Assembly: GCA_022577435.1 (NCBI GenBank)
Contig: JAKOON010000002.1
Span: forward strand, 12,203,184-12,267,183
Length of the DNA stretch: 64,000 nucleotides
Reading direction: 5' to 3'
Origin: Embiotoca jacksoni
Taxonomy: Eukaryota; Chordata; Actinopteri; Embiotocidae
Translations under genes and position numbers: made by a program
Notes under the pieces: generated by a model
Seen by the model: the letters and a program-made list of their open reading frames with translations, nothing else
Database searches by the model: none
What the model was told of the DNA's origin: nothing
Shown here: positions 25,450-39,900 of the stretch, piece by piece
Layout of the letters: every line of letters starts with the position of its first letter
Numbering within the stretch: position 1 is the stretch's first letter

Positions 25450-28400
25450 TAGAATTCTCATTCACCTCTGCAGTTCCTTTTAATTCTATAGGTTTGTTTT
25501 TTACATGCAGCCCATGGTTTTGGCATTATAGCCGGCATATTTACGAGTTTTGTAAATTCTCACCATTCTAAAATGCATAATTTCCAGACACAACAGGAAG
25601 CTGTTTCTTATTCATGTATTTGTCAAAACCTTTGATAAACTTGCCATTGCCTACCTAACCATTACTAAAAAATACACAAAAGTTTTGACTGGTTGGTGAA
25701 ATTTATTTTAGCATTTGGTGACAAAACAGCAACACATTTCCTTTTTGAAGACCAAACAACACACTAGTTGTTGTTCATATTTGCTTTATGATTATAATTA
25801 TGACCATATATAATTACATTTTCTGCCACCAAGTGTTCCCAAAATAAGTTAGGGCAGGATTGAACATCACAGTCTCTGTGTTTAGGCCCTGTAAGGGATG
25901 AGAGGATGAATCTAAGGAGCAAAGAAATGGTGATGTAAAAATAGAAACAGAAAATGTCAACTTTAATGTGCATAATTATGTTTAACTTTTGTCTAATCTT
26001 TGCCTTTTAATTGTGAGATGATGTTTCATTTTACCTCTTCAGGCCCCTACAAGTAAAGGGTAAATCATTACGACACAAATTAAAATGCACTACGTTGTAA
26101 AGGGTGGGAATAGGACATTGCTCCATATAAATGCGTCACAAGCACTTCTCAAAGTGCAAAGAATATTGACAACAATAAAACGGACAGGACCAGACCCTCA
26201 GGCAAATTGACACTGGTCAGGCCCATCACAACTTTAAACCCCTATCCCTTAAGACTAATAAAAAAAAAAAAAAAATTAAATAAATTTTTTTTTTTAAAAA
26301 ACAGCAAATCAGTACCAAAATAGATGAGACAAAACGGGCCAATGAGGACGAGCCCTTCAAGCAGAATCTGCCAAGTGTGCAGACTGACATGTTGCCGCAG
26401 GACCTTCTTCAACACCGTGACCGATGATGGTGGTGGTGGTGGTGGTCAGCTGGAGGAAGTCCGGAACTTCCGGTAAGCAGAAGCTATCAACGAGCAGGTT
26501 ACCTGGCTCAACCGTTTGTCGTGCCAGGTGTTTATGATTAGCATTAGGCAACGCGTCTCTAAAACACAGGTAACTATTAAAATGTCCATGATAAAACAGG
26601 GCAAAAAAAAAAGTGCAACTGGTCAACAAACTATTATTTTTTCCTTCTATTAAAGTGCTTCTGACACGTTTTCTCATTGGAAGAACGTCATTACTTGTTC
26701 ACCACCACTTATCACCATTACCAGTGAGTCAGCTGTTGGTGTTTGTGGTTTTGTTTATTTAGTTTTCAGCCAGTACAATTTTACAACCCTAACACCACTT
26801 TTTTTTTTTAAAGGTATTTATCACATTTCCTCTCACTCGATTTTCTCTTTCTCTTTCTCATTACCGGGCTCATGTGTTTGTAGGGATCCACAGTTGATAG
26901 ACATATTCAGGTGCCCATCTGGGCCAAATGCTGTGTGCAAGGAAGTCTAAAGATATGTCAGAGCTGGGGTCGTATTCACAAAGATTCCCGAAGCTAAAAA
27001 GTTACTCCGGGTGACGAAATTCTGAGAAAATTCTTAGATTTGTGATGTTTTCTGAGAATTTTCCCTTAGAGTTAGGAGTAGATCCTTGTAAAGATAAAAG
27101 TTATTCACAAAGCATCTTAACCCATAAAACAGCTCTTAAGTTGAAAAACCTCTTAGGAGCAAGGAGGAGGACTTTTAAGAGGTTTAAGAATTTCTTCAGT
27201 ACGAAGAGGTAAGAGAAATATTCATCAAATGCTGAATGATGGCACACTGCTAAAACGCTACAAATGATATTGTGCAGGGATGATGTTTGTGGTCGATCTC
27301 ATTCGTGAAGTTCACTTCTCCTACTCGCAGAAATAACGCCAGAAATAAAAGTAATCGCAGCTTGAACATATTTGGTGACTGGAAAAATGGCTTGAGTCTG
27401 TCGCAACCTTAACAGCAGTGATCACTCGACCAAAAAACGCAGTTAATTTAATTTCCATCGGATGTCACTGCCCTTTCTCACCATGAGTGCATTTTTTTTT
27501 TTTTGATCAACCAATCACATCATTTAAAAGGATGTCACACCTAACAACAGGGGTCACCCACACCTCCTCGCTAAGATGAGAGTTTCTGTCCTTTCCTTGC
27601 TCAGAGTTGCTCTGAGTATTCTCTGAAATCACTCATCAGTCAGCTAAGAGCTCTCTGAGAGGATTCTAAGAGTTTTTGTGACTATGGCCCCTGGTTGACC
27701 AAACTTTTACACATGCCACAATTACTAGTTCATTCTGTGTATGCGACCGTATTCAACAGGACTTAGACTCTGCTCAGACTGTATATTCAGTGACTTGTCA
27801 TGCAATGTTTTTATTGTATCTCTGTCATCTTTTATAAGTCAGTGTGAAAGATCAAACATCAGGACAATATGTATGAATGTATCTTTCTTAGATTGTATTA
27901 AACATAACAAAAACCCTAAGAATGGTGCAATGGCCCAGTTTCTCAACCAGGGGGAGCATGAGCAGCATTTAGCTGCAAGCTTCCTTTAATCCGCCCTCTT
28001 GGCTAAACACAAACTTATTTAAGAAGATGCTTTTAACAACAGTGATCCTCTAAAAGATAAGTAACAGTGCAGACTTTTATCATTTTATCACATTGTGTGC
28101 TTTGGTGGTACACATTACCAAGCAATTTTGCCATTTCTCACATGACAACAAATTAACTGGCACAATAAATATAAGGTCTTAAACATTGCTGAAGCTCAAG
28201 TTCCCTCAGCGATTGCCTTCTTTGCTTTGTCTGTCAGCCCTGTGCACTTCAGATCATCTCTGGTTTTACCAGGGATTTGATGCCAGGCTGAGAAATCCAC
28301 ATTAGATGAAGAGAACATGTTATCTCCCCCATCACACTGTAGCTCTGTTCAATATCTCTTTTGGCAAGAAAGATGCTACCCTCTTGTGGTCACTCAGAAA

Positions 28401-31400
28401 ACTATGTTTTTTTAGAGTTGGTGCCTATGATTAAGAGGGCTGCTACAGAGCCATCTCTCTTTCTCCCGCTCTCTTTCTTCTCAGTAAGAGTTGCACCTCT
28501 CCTCACATCATCACCTTCCCCAGATGCCTCGGCTGTGCTCTCACCTGCACTAATGCCGCTGCTTTCATAGATTACACTCGGTGCTCTTCAGCTGTGGATG
28601 TGTTGCCAGGAAATCTCATTGCAGCGAGGCTGTCTGATCAGAGGTTTTTCACCAGACCTCAGATAACCTCTCACTTTGGCAGGAGCTGTAAACAGGCGGC
28701 GCAGTCTATAAACAGTGCCCTGCTTCCTGTTGATTCTGCTGCAGTCACTGTTAAGTTATACATGGAAATAACTTGAATATAAGGAGAGAAAAATGAGGCT
28801 GAAATCACAGTCTTCAGAAAAGAGGCAGAGGATGGTTTTGCATATTAACTTTTATCATAAACTTCCCCTGTCTTTTACACTTTTCTAAAAAACAATTTTT
28901 ATTTTAAGGTCATGTAGCTAAACAGGTGAAGGCAGTGAAGATGTACAGATGCTATCAAAGAGCTTTGGAAAAGGGCACTAACTTCTTATTATCTGTAAAA
29001 AGCTGCATCTGTACTGTATATGACCAAAGATAAACTGTCGGTATGACCAGTAGATGGTGCTGTGCTGCCACACATACAAAACCTCATTCCCTTTTAATCT
29101 CCCACAATTTAGTTGTTGTGATGAGCTTTAGTGTTGTGATCACAACCTGAATAACATTATATTTTAAACAAATTAAAATAGCCCAACACTTGTACAGCGC
29201 CGCATTTTGTGTACAGCTGACAGATATAACAGTCAATCAATGATGACCTCATCAGGCAGCCCTGACCCAGACATGGGTGGAACAACAGGCAAAATAACAA
29301 CTGCTGTTATCGACCCTGCCCATGCAAGAAACGAGAGGAAAAGGTTGGCCTGAACTCAAATTCTGAGTGACCACAACCAGCTTCCTAGACGGTCTGTTTA
29401 AATGTCCGACACAACATTAAATCAAAATATAGTCAAACACAACATCAACCTATCTGTATACTTAAAAAGCAGAGCCCTCGTAGACCATGCCCACTTCATG
29501 ACGGAGCCATTGAATATCATGTTGAGCTATAAATGAGCTCCTCAGCTATTTGTTTTCTATTTTCAGCTATGACCTGCGCACATTTTTCTTGTTCACATGT
29601 TTGGAAGCACATAGCAACCGAGCCACCAAACGCCAACAACAACCAACAAGCTGCGACTCCATGGTCTTATCAGCCTTTTCCTCTTTTGGTCCCACTCTGG
29701 TTTGCGTCCAAAGCAAACTCTATCTGGTGTGCTCTTCTGTGGCTTCAATTTCCCTGATGAGTTTTAGAGCACCAGGTTGAAGTTTCAAATGATTTAATTT
29801 GCAATCAGTTGCATCAATACGTCATCTAAGCGTTTGGTGTAGCTCTTCTCTCCTTCTGTCTCCATCATGTCCTTCCTGTCTGACCCCGTCCTCCCTCCAT
29901 CATTTAACTTGGCAGATCACTTTCTTTCTCTGTAAGGACATTTTCGAAGCAGTGCGTGGTTGCCAGTGATAAAATGAGCTATGTTCCCCCTGCTCTCTCC
30001 ATGGTTGTGCATGGAAAATATTTATGTTGATGGTGCTGGTCCGGAGTTATGCTCATATAGTCATTGATGACAGAAATCCAGCAGAGGGACTTCTCTTTCC
30101 ATTTCGTTAAGAGTAGATTTCATTTGTATCATCTTTGTGCTTCGCTTATGATACGTTGCGCTTGGTTGGAAAATGCAGCGAGGAACAAGAGGGGCGTTCT
30201 GAGTTCACAGTCCTCGTTTGACTTTACCTCGTACTCAAAGGTAGAAAACCCCAAGAGGGTTGTTTTGACCCAACAGTAGCAAAGGAATTAACATTAACAA
30301 CCTGAACTGCATACTTAACTCAGCGATGCATGCTGTGACACCATAAAAATGTATTTTGTTTATAAAGAAGCTATAACCTCTGGTGTGGTAAAAAGACTTA
30401 CATTTTCCAGGGACTTAACTGTTCAAACAGGTTTTTATTACAACTTTAACCATGTAATATATTATTTAAGTTGAATGTGAAGGAAAGTGGATGATGAACT
30501 TGTATGAACTTAAGATTTTTAACGCGTCCCTCCACGGCTAGTTTTACTTTTTTTTTTTTAAATTCAGCCACTTATTTCCTAGATTTTTATTTTTGAACAT
30601 TTCTTTCTTTCTTTCTTTTAGAGGCTTACTGTATATTGTTGTAAAGGAATCTGGTTTAAATGTACATGAAAGGTTGTTCAGCTGTTGCAGATAGGAAATG
30701 TCTCCACAGCATCATGTTTTCAGTGTAATAGGAAATGGAGTAAATCCTGTTATCTAATAATGTGATTACAAACCAAAATGGGTCTTTTTAAACCTCTAAC
30801 ATAGAAGCCAGACGTCCCCTTGTTTACTCGCTGATTCCCATACTTCATGTGTGCATGATGGCATTTATATGTTGTCTCATCATAAACCTGAGCAATATAG
30901 TCAACTTTTTATTTAACTAAAACTACCATATGCTAGAGGAATCACATTTTAGCATACAGTACAAGAAAACAATACAAACATCACTAATGAGTCGGTTATG
31001 AAACACATTTTTTCAGAGTATTACCTGTCGATATGCTTCTTTTCTAAAAGGTTAGTTGTATTTGTAATCATTTTTTCTGATTTTACAATTTGAAGACCCC
31101 TTTCACTCAAGCATGGAGCTTTTGGATGTTAATCTTTACTGTAAACAGTGATGGATAGTCAGATATTGACAATAAAAGCCTCTTCTTTACACTCATCTGC
31201 AAAAGGTGGAAAGTTTGTCTTTGTGTTCACCTAAAATCTGAGTTTACAGGGTCTATCCATGAGCATGAGACTTGTGAAGACACTCCTCCAATAAGCAACT
31301 TACACTGTTGTCATGTGGAAACTTTCAGTGATGTAGGAGCTGTCTGATTTAAATGTCTAACCAGATAATGAATTTGTTTTGAATGAAAAGACTTTATTAA

Positions 31401-31640
31401 ACATTATTCAACTTTATTTTTTGGTCACATTTTTTTTTTTTTTATGTAGGTCTATTACATGCATGGAGGGGATCTTACCATTATGTGGCATGAGGCAAAT
31501 AGGCATATAAACGGGGCCGACATACACATTCATGAGTTTATTGGTTAATAAGTCTTGTTTTGCGTTAAAAGCAAAACAACACTTCAACAACAACGCTTAA
31601 GTCCCCATCGAGTAGTCTCAACCCCCCTTTAGCCTCCCCT
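25450..31640. other. intergenic DNA between ngf and tspan2
   Basis: No coding exon was recognised. The interval contains A/T homopolymer runs near 26.26 kb, a short (TGG)n run near 26.42 kb, the TIR-bearing element at 26966-27691 and a (CTTT)n run near 30.6 kb. Confidence 0.5.
26966..27691. mobile_element. candidate non-autonomous DNA transposon with imperfect TIRs
   Basis: The left end reads GGGGTCGTATTCACAAAGATT. The reverse complement of the right end reads GGGGCCATAGTCACAAAAACT. The next inner bases are also related (TCTTAG blocks on both sides). TGG occurs directly outside each end and could be a 3-bp target duplication, which would suggest a PIF/Harbinger-type element. There is no transposase frame in the 726 bp. 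Family is unproven. Confidence 0.5.
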
Positions 31641-31692
31641 CTGCATTATTGAAAGGGGCGGTCTGGAAAGAATCTAAGCGGATCCTGCGGTG

Positions 31693-31805
<113 letters not shown>

Positions 31806-31814
31806 TGGGAGAGA

Positions 31815-31842
31815 TTGGCGGGGCGGAGGGGGGCGGGGGGGT
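31815..31842 (+). promoter_or_regulatory. tspan2: GC-box cluster upstream of tspan2
   Basis: Overlapping GGGGCGG and GGGCGGG motifs 135-160 bp upstream of the start codon are typical Sp1/KLF sites of TATA-less promoters. No TATA box is seen at a suitable place. Assignment to tspan2 rests on proximity. Confidence 0.45.
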
Positions 31843-31975
31843 GCTTCCCTGACAACTCTTCTTGATGCACTGTGCTGCAGCCGGTTGCACCGTTATTGTC
31901 ACATTGTGCGGAGCCAGTCTACATCCGTCTGAGCGTTTTTCGCGGATCAATACAAAACAGTGACATCCGGTCGAC

Positions 31976-32189
31976 ATGGGGAAGGTGGAAGGAGGAATGA
32001 AATGTGTGAAATACCTTTTGTTCGTGTTCAACTTCATCTTCTGGGTAAGTGCGCGTTTGGTGTGTTGGGGCAGCGTGAGGATGTGACGCTAAGTTGTGCG
32101 TAAATAAACGCGGAGCAAGTGCAGCATGGCAGAAATTCAACTCCACACAGCCGACTTTCAACCACCACGTGGTGTTTCCGCAGCGGTTA

Positions 32190-32220
<31 letters not shown>

Positions 32221-32829
32221 GCCTTTGTGCTCTCCGCGGACTCCCGTGTGCTTCACTTCGCTTCTGTCCGGCGCGGGTTTTACTCTGCGTGGCGCGGAAA
32301 GGATGACGGCCAGAGAGGTTATTTAGTTTTGGCTCACCGAGCTCAAATCAGATTTTCCACCGAGGAAAAACCCGCCCCCTTTTTCCCGGGGAAGCGTGTT
32401 TTTTAAAAGGAAGACTGAATGAAAAGACAGAGAGGGAGAAAGATTGAGACACAGCACGGAAAAGAAACTCAGCCCTTGACTCTCTGCGTCACTTTGCTTC
32501 ATTAACAAACGCTGCAAAGCCCAATGATAAAAAAGGACGTTACAACGACGACATCCACTCCACTGCTTCCTCTCCTAAAATTGCATTTTTAAAGCGGCAC
32601 TCTGGCACTGAGGAGGCCCTAGAGAGTCACTTTACACAAGACAAACAGTCAGGTGGATGTGAAAGGTGGATGTTTGTGAGGGAGTGTGTCCTGCACATAT
32701 GCTTTACACACGTCTTTTTTGTTAAAGTACATTCATATCGCATACAAATCCGTGATATTAAGTCTAGAAGATGTTGGTCTCGCTATGGATCACCTTTGTT
32801 CACGCTCCCTACTCGTGGACAAGTTCCTT

Positions 32830-32860
<31 letters not shown>

Positions 32861-35800
32861 GTGCGCGCGCACACGCGCGTGAGAGATTTTCCAACAAGCA
32901 TCTGTGGAGCGGATCAGGCGCCGAGTGCCCTGTGAATGAATCCATTGTGACAGCAGGACAATAGCATAATTTCAGTCTGCTGCTCCTGCCTGCAAGCAGC
33001 AGGGCTTCTCGCAGCCCTAAATGCAACCCGTCCCACCGGTGACTTGTTGTACCTCCAATTAGCACTATCCCCAGTTTGATACATCCGAGTGTGGACACAT
33101 GCAGAGGGTGACAGACCGGGTGAGACGGAGGAGGCCCGATAGACAAGAGTACAATTTTTGTGGTCATAGGAATACAGACTGTGAATGTGATGGGAGAGAA
33201 AAGGGTCATTGGGAGATTGAGAGGGATAGTCGTGTGCGTGTGCGCGCTCACATGGCCAAAGAGGGACAGTTGGCATGAATTTGACCCAGATAAAGACAGA
33301 AAATAGATTAGGAGGAGGATGTCGGAGCACGCTGTGGATGTATGCTGGCTCTCTGTGTTGCCACAAAAAACCTGAACAACTCCTGAAGTTTTGGTGCTCT
33401 CTGCACAGGAGTAGTGCACATTCCCTGCACTCTTTCATCCACAGTTTTACTGTGATCACCCACCGCTCATAATCACAGCATCCCGGCCCCCCTCCGGACC
33501 CCCTTTCTTTGAAAACCCCTCGTGAGCCACAGTGGAGGGTAGAGCAGCGACGGGCCGGTGCTTCTGTTGGAGAGGCAGTTACACTGAATGAAGTCAACAG
33601 TGACATACACCTAGTCAATGACCAAACATGGTCATGAAATGGCACGTGCATAATGGCACTTTGTTTATAAACCTCTCTGACTCCATGTCGCTCTATCATG
33701 GTGATTCTGGCAGAGCCCTGAGCTGTCATGATATAATGCAGGCCAAGCTCTTGTATACGTTTTACTATATTCCTGCTGCAAATGAACACCAATATCTCGC
33801 CTGCTTGTGTGGCCCGAGTCTGAGAGTTACTGCCTCCATTTAGTCAAAAATCTCGCCTGTGAAGTAAACGGCAGGGCAAACATTGCTTCATAGTGGGAAG
33901 CACAAAAAGTGTACCTCGCAACTTTCCCATGGTAAGTGATTAGAAATGTTTTGGGAATGTTCTGACTATTATTAGTTGAATGGTTAATTGGGTTAGTTTA
34001 TAAAATATACTTCATTGTTTAACCTGTCCAACAGTAAACAATGTCTTTTTCCATGTTCAAAGACCACCCCAGTGTTGATAAGCTGCATTCTCCTATTTTG
34101 TCTGCTGCTGCACTGTGTTGAACTGCAGTATTTATTCCTTAATATTTCACTTGCTTCTACTTTTTTACATTGACATTGTGAAGAGCTTTACTTTATTCAA
34201 AAACTACACAGCTCCTCCTTTGAGCATGAGGTCCAAGTCTGGCAGTGAACATGGCAGCTACCATCACAGCTGTTACATAAACTAGCTGCTTTTTCACTTC
34301 TCAAGCATTCTCAATCTTAATGTGTATAACATGCGAAATAGATATTATATTATAATATTGTTTTTCCTGCCAAATTACTTAGTTTAAGTTAAGTTTAATA
34401 GTTGATACAGTTTATTTGAGTTTAATAACTAAAAATAGATCCAGGTTGGTAAAGTACCAAACATTTTATAGAACTAAATAACCACAAATATAATTTTAAA
34501 CAACTGAATACCAAAAGTACCACAAATTGAAATTGTACACTTACATTTTACAGGGGTAAAATACCGTATTTGAATGTAATAAAAGTATCATATCAATGTC
34601 ATACTTTTAATTAAAACTGCCAGGTCCATCCAATTACACGCAAATCGATACGATGATTGGCAGGCTGCTATTTGGTGTTAAAAGTAGTAGTTTGCAGTTG
34701 ATGCTGCCTCATCAGCAGCAGATTTCTTCCATCTTGTTCAGTAACTCTGCATAAATTTGGAAGACAACAGTTTGATGATTTCTAGTAACATGCACTAACT
34801 TTGAAATCAGTACTGATCCTAAATATTGATCCAACATCAGGCAAAATATATCTAATGGATCTAATGGTCGATGTGTCCCGTTGCATTTCACCATCCCTGC
34901 CTGTCGCTGAGGACAATGGGATTTACTCCACCCTTAATTATCCTATTACAATTTCCTTCTGCCCATCTTTTTTAATGTGCCCTTGCCTCTGTTTTTTCAA
35001 ACAAGTGCCAGACAGAAGACTATTTTTGACAAATTCCTTTCCAATTACTGCTCGATTTTAAGGAGTATTTTATAACGGTTTTGTTTTTTTGTGCTATTTT
35101 TGTTTTAATTTAGAGTAAAGCTCTTTGTTTTGTTTTGTTTTTTTCTAACCTTGAAAGTGGATATTGTCACAGACTGTCTCTGACTAAGACCACACAGCCC
35201 TGTGTCAGCTCAGCCACTGTTCTCATGGAAATTCCCCTCACAAAAACACTATTTAACTGCACCGTTAAAAAGTCGGCCTTTAACTGTAAAAGAACCTCAA
35301 TAAAGCCTCGACGCAGAGATTTCCATCCCCGCCTAGGAATATCCAGACATTCAAAGTATCTTCAGAGGTATTGGGACCAAAAGAGCACACAGGGGAACTC
35401 TGTTATTCTGTGTTTTTGAGACGTATGAAACCTGTACAGGACACAGGTTAGAGTTTTATCTTTGTCTCTGAACAAGATGCTTCATTCATCCGTGTCTGCA
35501 GGCTAACAGAAAAAAAATCATGACGGGTCTTCTCATGACTTACTCTCTCTTTTCCTCTCTCCCTTCCCTATTCCATTCTCGCTTTCATTGTGCCTGTGTG
35601 TTTCCCTCCTGTTGTGCATTAAAGGGTATAGTCACAGGGAGACAGTGGGTCTTTGTCCTTTGGGTGGGATTGGGAGGGAGAGGCCGAGATGAGGTGGGGT
35701 TAAGAAAAAAAAAAAAAAAAAGGGGGGGGTACGTGGGGATAAGTCAGGGGGCGGGTGGATAGGGAGGCAAAGAGAAGGGGTGTGTGGGGGGGTTGGGTAA

Positions 35801-36937
35801 AGGAGGGGGGCGGGGGGGGTATGAAAGCAGAGAGGGTGTTAATGGGACCTCTGGGAGAGTCGGCCTCATGAGTGCCAGTGTTTGGAATGTATTTAGCATG
35901 TCAGCTACCGACGGCAGTGTTTTGAAATCCGGTTTTGAAAAGGCTTTTAAATGGAGCCATAATAGTAATGAGGTTTGGCCGAGCGCGGACTTCTTTTCAA
36001 CAGTGAACCAACCACCTGCTCCTCCATGCAGCACCAAGTCAATCCACTGGAGATCAGGACAACTCCTGTAACACTGTGCGTGTCTACAAAATTCCGTACG
36101 CAGCAGCCCTCGCGTCTCTCTCCCACCTACACCATCGCACCATCAGATGCTCCGACAAATACCACTGTTAAATAGATCCAGAGCCCCTCTTCAGCCCGGA
36201 TCAGTAAGTCTGCAGATCCACAGCCTTCGCTCCGCTGTGCTTTATCACTTTGGATCTGCTAATCCTGAAACCCCAAGAGCTCAGCTGTCCCATACATCAC
36301 CACGCACGACACTAAATCCTCTTTTTGGGAGGAAGCCGGCTTCCCAACACCTGTCCAATTGTGATGCTTTACAACTGAGCTACTGGCTTTACTTCAGACC
36401 AGCGCCATGAAATATAACCTGCGGAGGAGAAGAGGAGTGTGGACAGCGAGGGTGAGATACAGCAGACAAAGAATGAAAAAGAACTTGCAGAACCAGAAAA
36501 ATCACAGTGCAGATTTGGTAAACAAGAGGCCCCGCAGCAAAATGAAAGACGGGCCAGTTTTGTTTTTGCCGGAATTTGGGACTTGTTTTTCCAAATAAAC
36601 TCTATGATCAGAATTGAGGACACGTAAACAAACCGTGGCACAGACAGCAGTCTACCCAAGTTCTAGATCTAGGACACGGAGAGAGACAATGTGATGAGCA
36701 TGCCTAAATTCTCTCCATTCAGGCAAATAATTTCATTTCTCCGCACTTGTACGCATGCACCCACACCCATGCACACACACACATACACCCACCCATGCAC
36801 ACACACACACCCACACCCATGCACACACACACACACACACCCACGCCCACACCCATGCACACACACACACCCACACCCACACCCATGCACACACACCCAT
36901 GCACACACACCCACACCCACACTCATGCACACGCACA

Positions 36938-36978
<41 letters not shown>

Positions 36979-39900
36979 TTGTTTTGAAGCTCAATCCAAA
37001 GGTTTTTAGACTGGATTATCCTCAGAGGGCATGTGTTGGGTGATCACTAAAACCTCTCAGTATTGATCTGTCAGTGGAGCACCCAACACAGCCTACGCCC
37101 TTCACAGCATCTCAAAATAATGTTTTGATGTAGTTAGGATGCCCTAAAGCAAGAGCCATCAAGAGTGATGTATATCGATGGTGGTTTAGATGAAGGAAAA
37201 TGTGAGCGACATGGAACCACATTTCCAAACAAACAGGAGAGCCTGTTAAAGCTGAAGGTGCCACATTTCTGCCTGCAGCCAAACGGGTCATTTTCTCCCT
37301 ACTGGGGAGCCAGAAATCGCTTAGGGGTGTTTCAAAGTTGCATAACTCGCATGTGCTGGGATGTATTGGTCTGGAACGCTGAGCTGATCCACCCACTATG
37401 TAGACAGATATCCAGACCTATTGTGTTGACACAAAAGAAAACATTGTTTATCTTCTTGTTAGTGAAATTATACCTCTGTTGCTGGCAAAGTGCAAATGGT
37501 GGAAGGTCTGAGTGGAATTGAGTGGAAAATCCCATTAAGGGAGAGAAAAAGTACAAGCCCTCTGAAGGACTGAAAACCACGTCCTCCCACCGCTGTTGTG
37601 CTTTGGATGGAAAGTGCACTGCATTCGTGATGACTGTGGAAAGCACTTTACCACAGTGACGTCAGATCAGAAGCCGGGATAGAAATAATGCATGAAACAT
37701 GCTTCAGTGTGAAATACAGAAAATTGATGACCGTTAGCCCCTATGTGTTGTTGCTTGATCAAAATCTACTAACCGAGTTCAGCATGTTTTTGGGAGCGCT
37801 GGTCTATGCACACGGCGACTTCTCGGTGAACATGACCACAGGGCGCACATCAAATGCACTGTCAAACTCGTCAACAGTGACCCTTGAAATGCTTCAGACG
37901 GTTGTTGGCATTGAAGCAGTGAGCCTGGAAAGGTGTTTTCAGTGATATTTGTGTTTCCGAGGGGCGGGACTTCACTGTCCAGAACCCAAAAAGGTGCATC
38001 CGGTCAGGAGCGCAACCAGGAGGTTTTTGTTTGATATTTGCGGGGTTGCGCGCCATGATGTTGCCGCCCAGGGTCAGCACCGAACTCTGCTGTGACATTC
38101 TTTAGCGAAAACATTCAGTGGAAACGAGCTGAACTGTGATGCAATGGCACTTTGGTTCTCCAACTTGACAACATGCTCACAGTGCATTGAAAACACACAA
38201 GTTTCTCGCCCAAAACAACACGATAGTCGCTCCCAACCACCTATACTCACCGGAGTTGGCTCCCTGCTACTTCTTTCTGTTCCCCAATAATTTGTCACAA
38301 CCTTTGATGTGCCCTCTCTGCCCATTAAACATTGCCAACACACCTGGACCACTGCTCACAAAAGTTGAAAATACTTACTCACAAAGGTTACAGCTTCTCT
38401 GTGCTCCATGCGCATCACGATGCTGCGGATCGCTCGCCCGCAACGACGGCAGTCTCTGAATTTATGAATCCACCCTCGTACAAGGCAGATGACCCATGTA
38501 AATATATTTGTTCTTATTTGTACAAAATACCTACAATCTGGTATCCAACAGTAGGCTCGGCTTAAAGGTGCAACCTGTGTGGACTGAGACCAGAAAAAGT
38601 ATATTTTATTACAGCCCTTGGTCTTGGAAGGACCTGCAGGCTCAACTCAGTCGAGCCTCTCTCATCTCCTCACCAGTTTTAAACAAAAGCTAAACACAGT
38701 CTTGAGTACAAAATGATCTTGCTACAATGTTTAATTCATTTTGTCACGCATTTGCTGTATACATTTTACTTCACCGGTGATGCACGCACATTAGTTATGA
38801 GTCTGTACCTCTTGTGATTTCTTGCTTTGTATTTTTTTTGTATTTATGTAACTGATGTGCGCTTGACATGTAACTTTCCTGCCTTCTTGGCCAGGTCACT
38901 CTACTGCTTTTTTTTTTTTTTAAATAGCTGGTTAGATAAATATTTGCACACAACTTGTCTACAGAATTTATACATGTGTGCTTAATGAGCACGGCTCTGT
39001 CTCCTTCTCACTTCAGTTGATGGGATCCTTTGTTCTGGCTGTGGGACTGTGGCTACGTTTCGACCCGGAAACTGTGTCTCTGCTCAGTGGTGATAAGGCT
39101 CCAGATACCTTCTTCATCGGTGAGTGCCACATTAGCACACCTCAGCTAATCTCCAGTCAACACATGCAAGTGTGTAACAATACGTTGAGTCACATTCAAC
39201 ACCACTGAGTCAATACACATGTTGGACAAATCACCAAAACCTTTGTTAAAAATCTGTAGTTATGTCAACAAAAAAATGATGATGATCATGTTTTTCTCAT
39301 AAAGAAAGGCTGGGTTTTAAACATATGCTGCTGGGAAACCACTCAAAATGATGTCACACTACCAAGTTTTTCCAGCCACCAATTAATGTCAGACCTGACT
39401 GTGCTCTCACTCTTTTTGGATGATTAAACTTTCATACTGGAGATGAGTTTGAATAACAGGAAGTGAGTGCTGCACATACTTGCATGAGGGAAACAAGTGG
39501 GATATTCAGCGCCTTTCAATCAGTCACCCTATTCAGATGAGAAGAGGCAGAGCAAAGGATTAGGGACAGTTGAAAAGGCACATACTAACCAGATTGGATG
39601 TCGCATGAAATGACAGTGGAGAATGTGAAAGGGGAGGAGAGGGTCTAAAATGGTTGTGAACCACTGATCACCTTTTGCACATGCATTCCCATCATATACA
39701 GTAGCAGTGTTTTATACTTATCATAATGAGAGTTATTTTTTATTTTTTTTAACTCACTTTTTATTATTTCATTTTCAACAACATAACAACATGCATTTCA
39801 GACAGTTACTTTTTGTCCATTTTTCAACTGTATGTAGTCTTGGTACACATAATATTCAGGTACAGTGTACAACGCATAGAGAGAACAACACACTTAAAAT

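Noticed and set aside
32790..33419. 209-codon minus-strand frame overlapping the 292-codon frame
   Set aside because: It ends in poly-His/Thr from the (GT)n repeat and has no family features.
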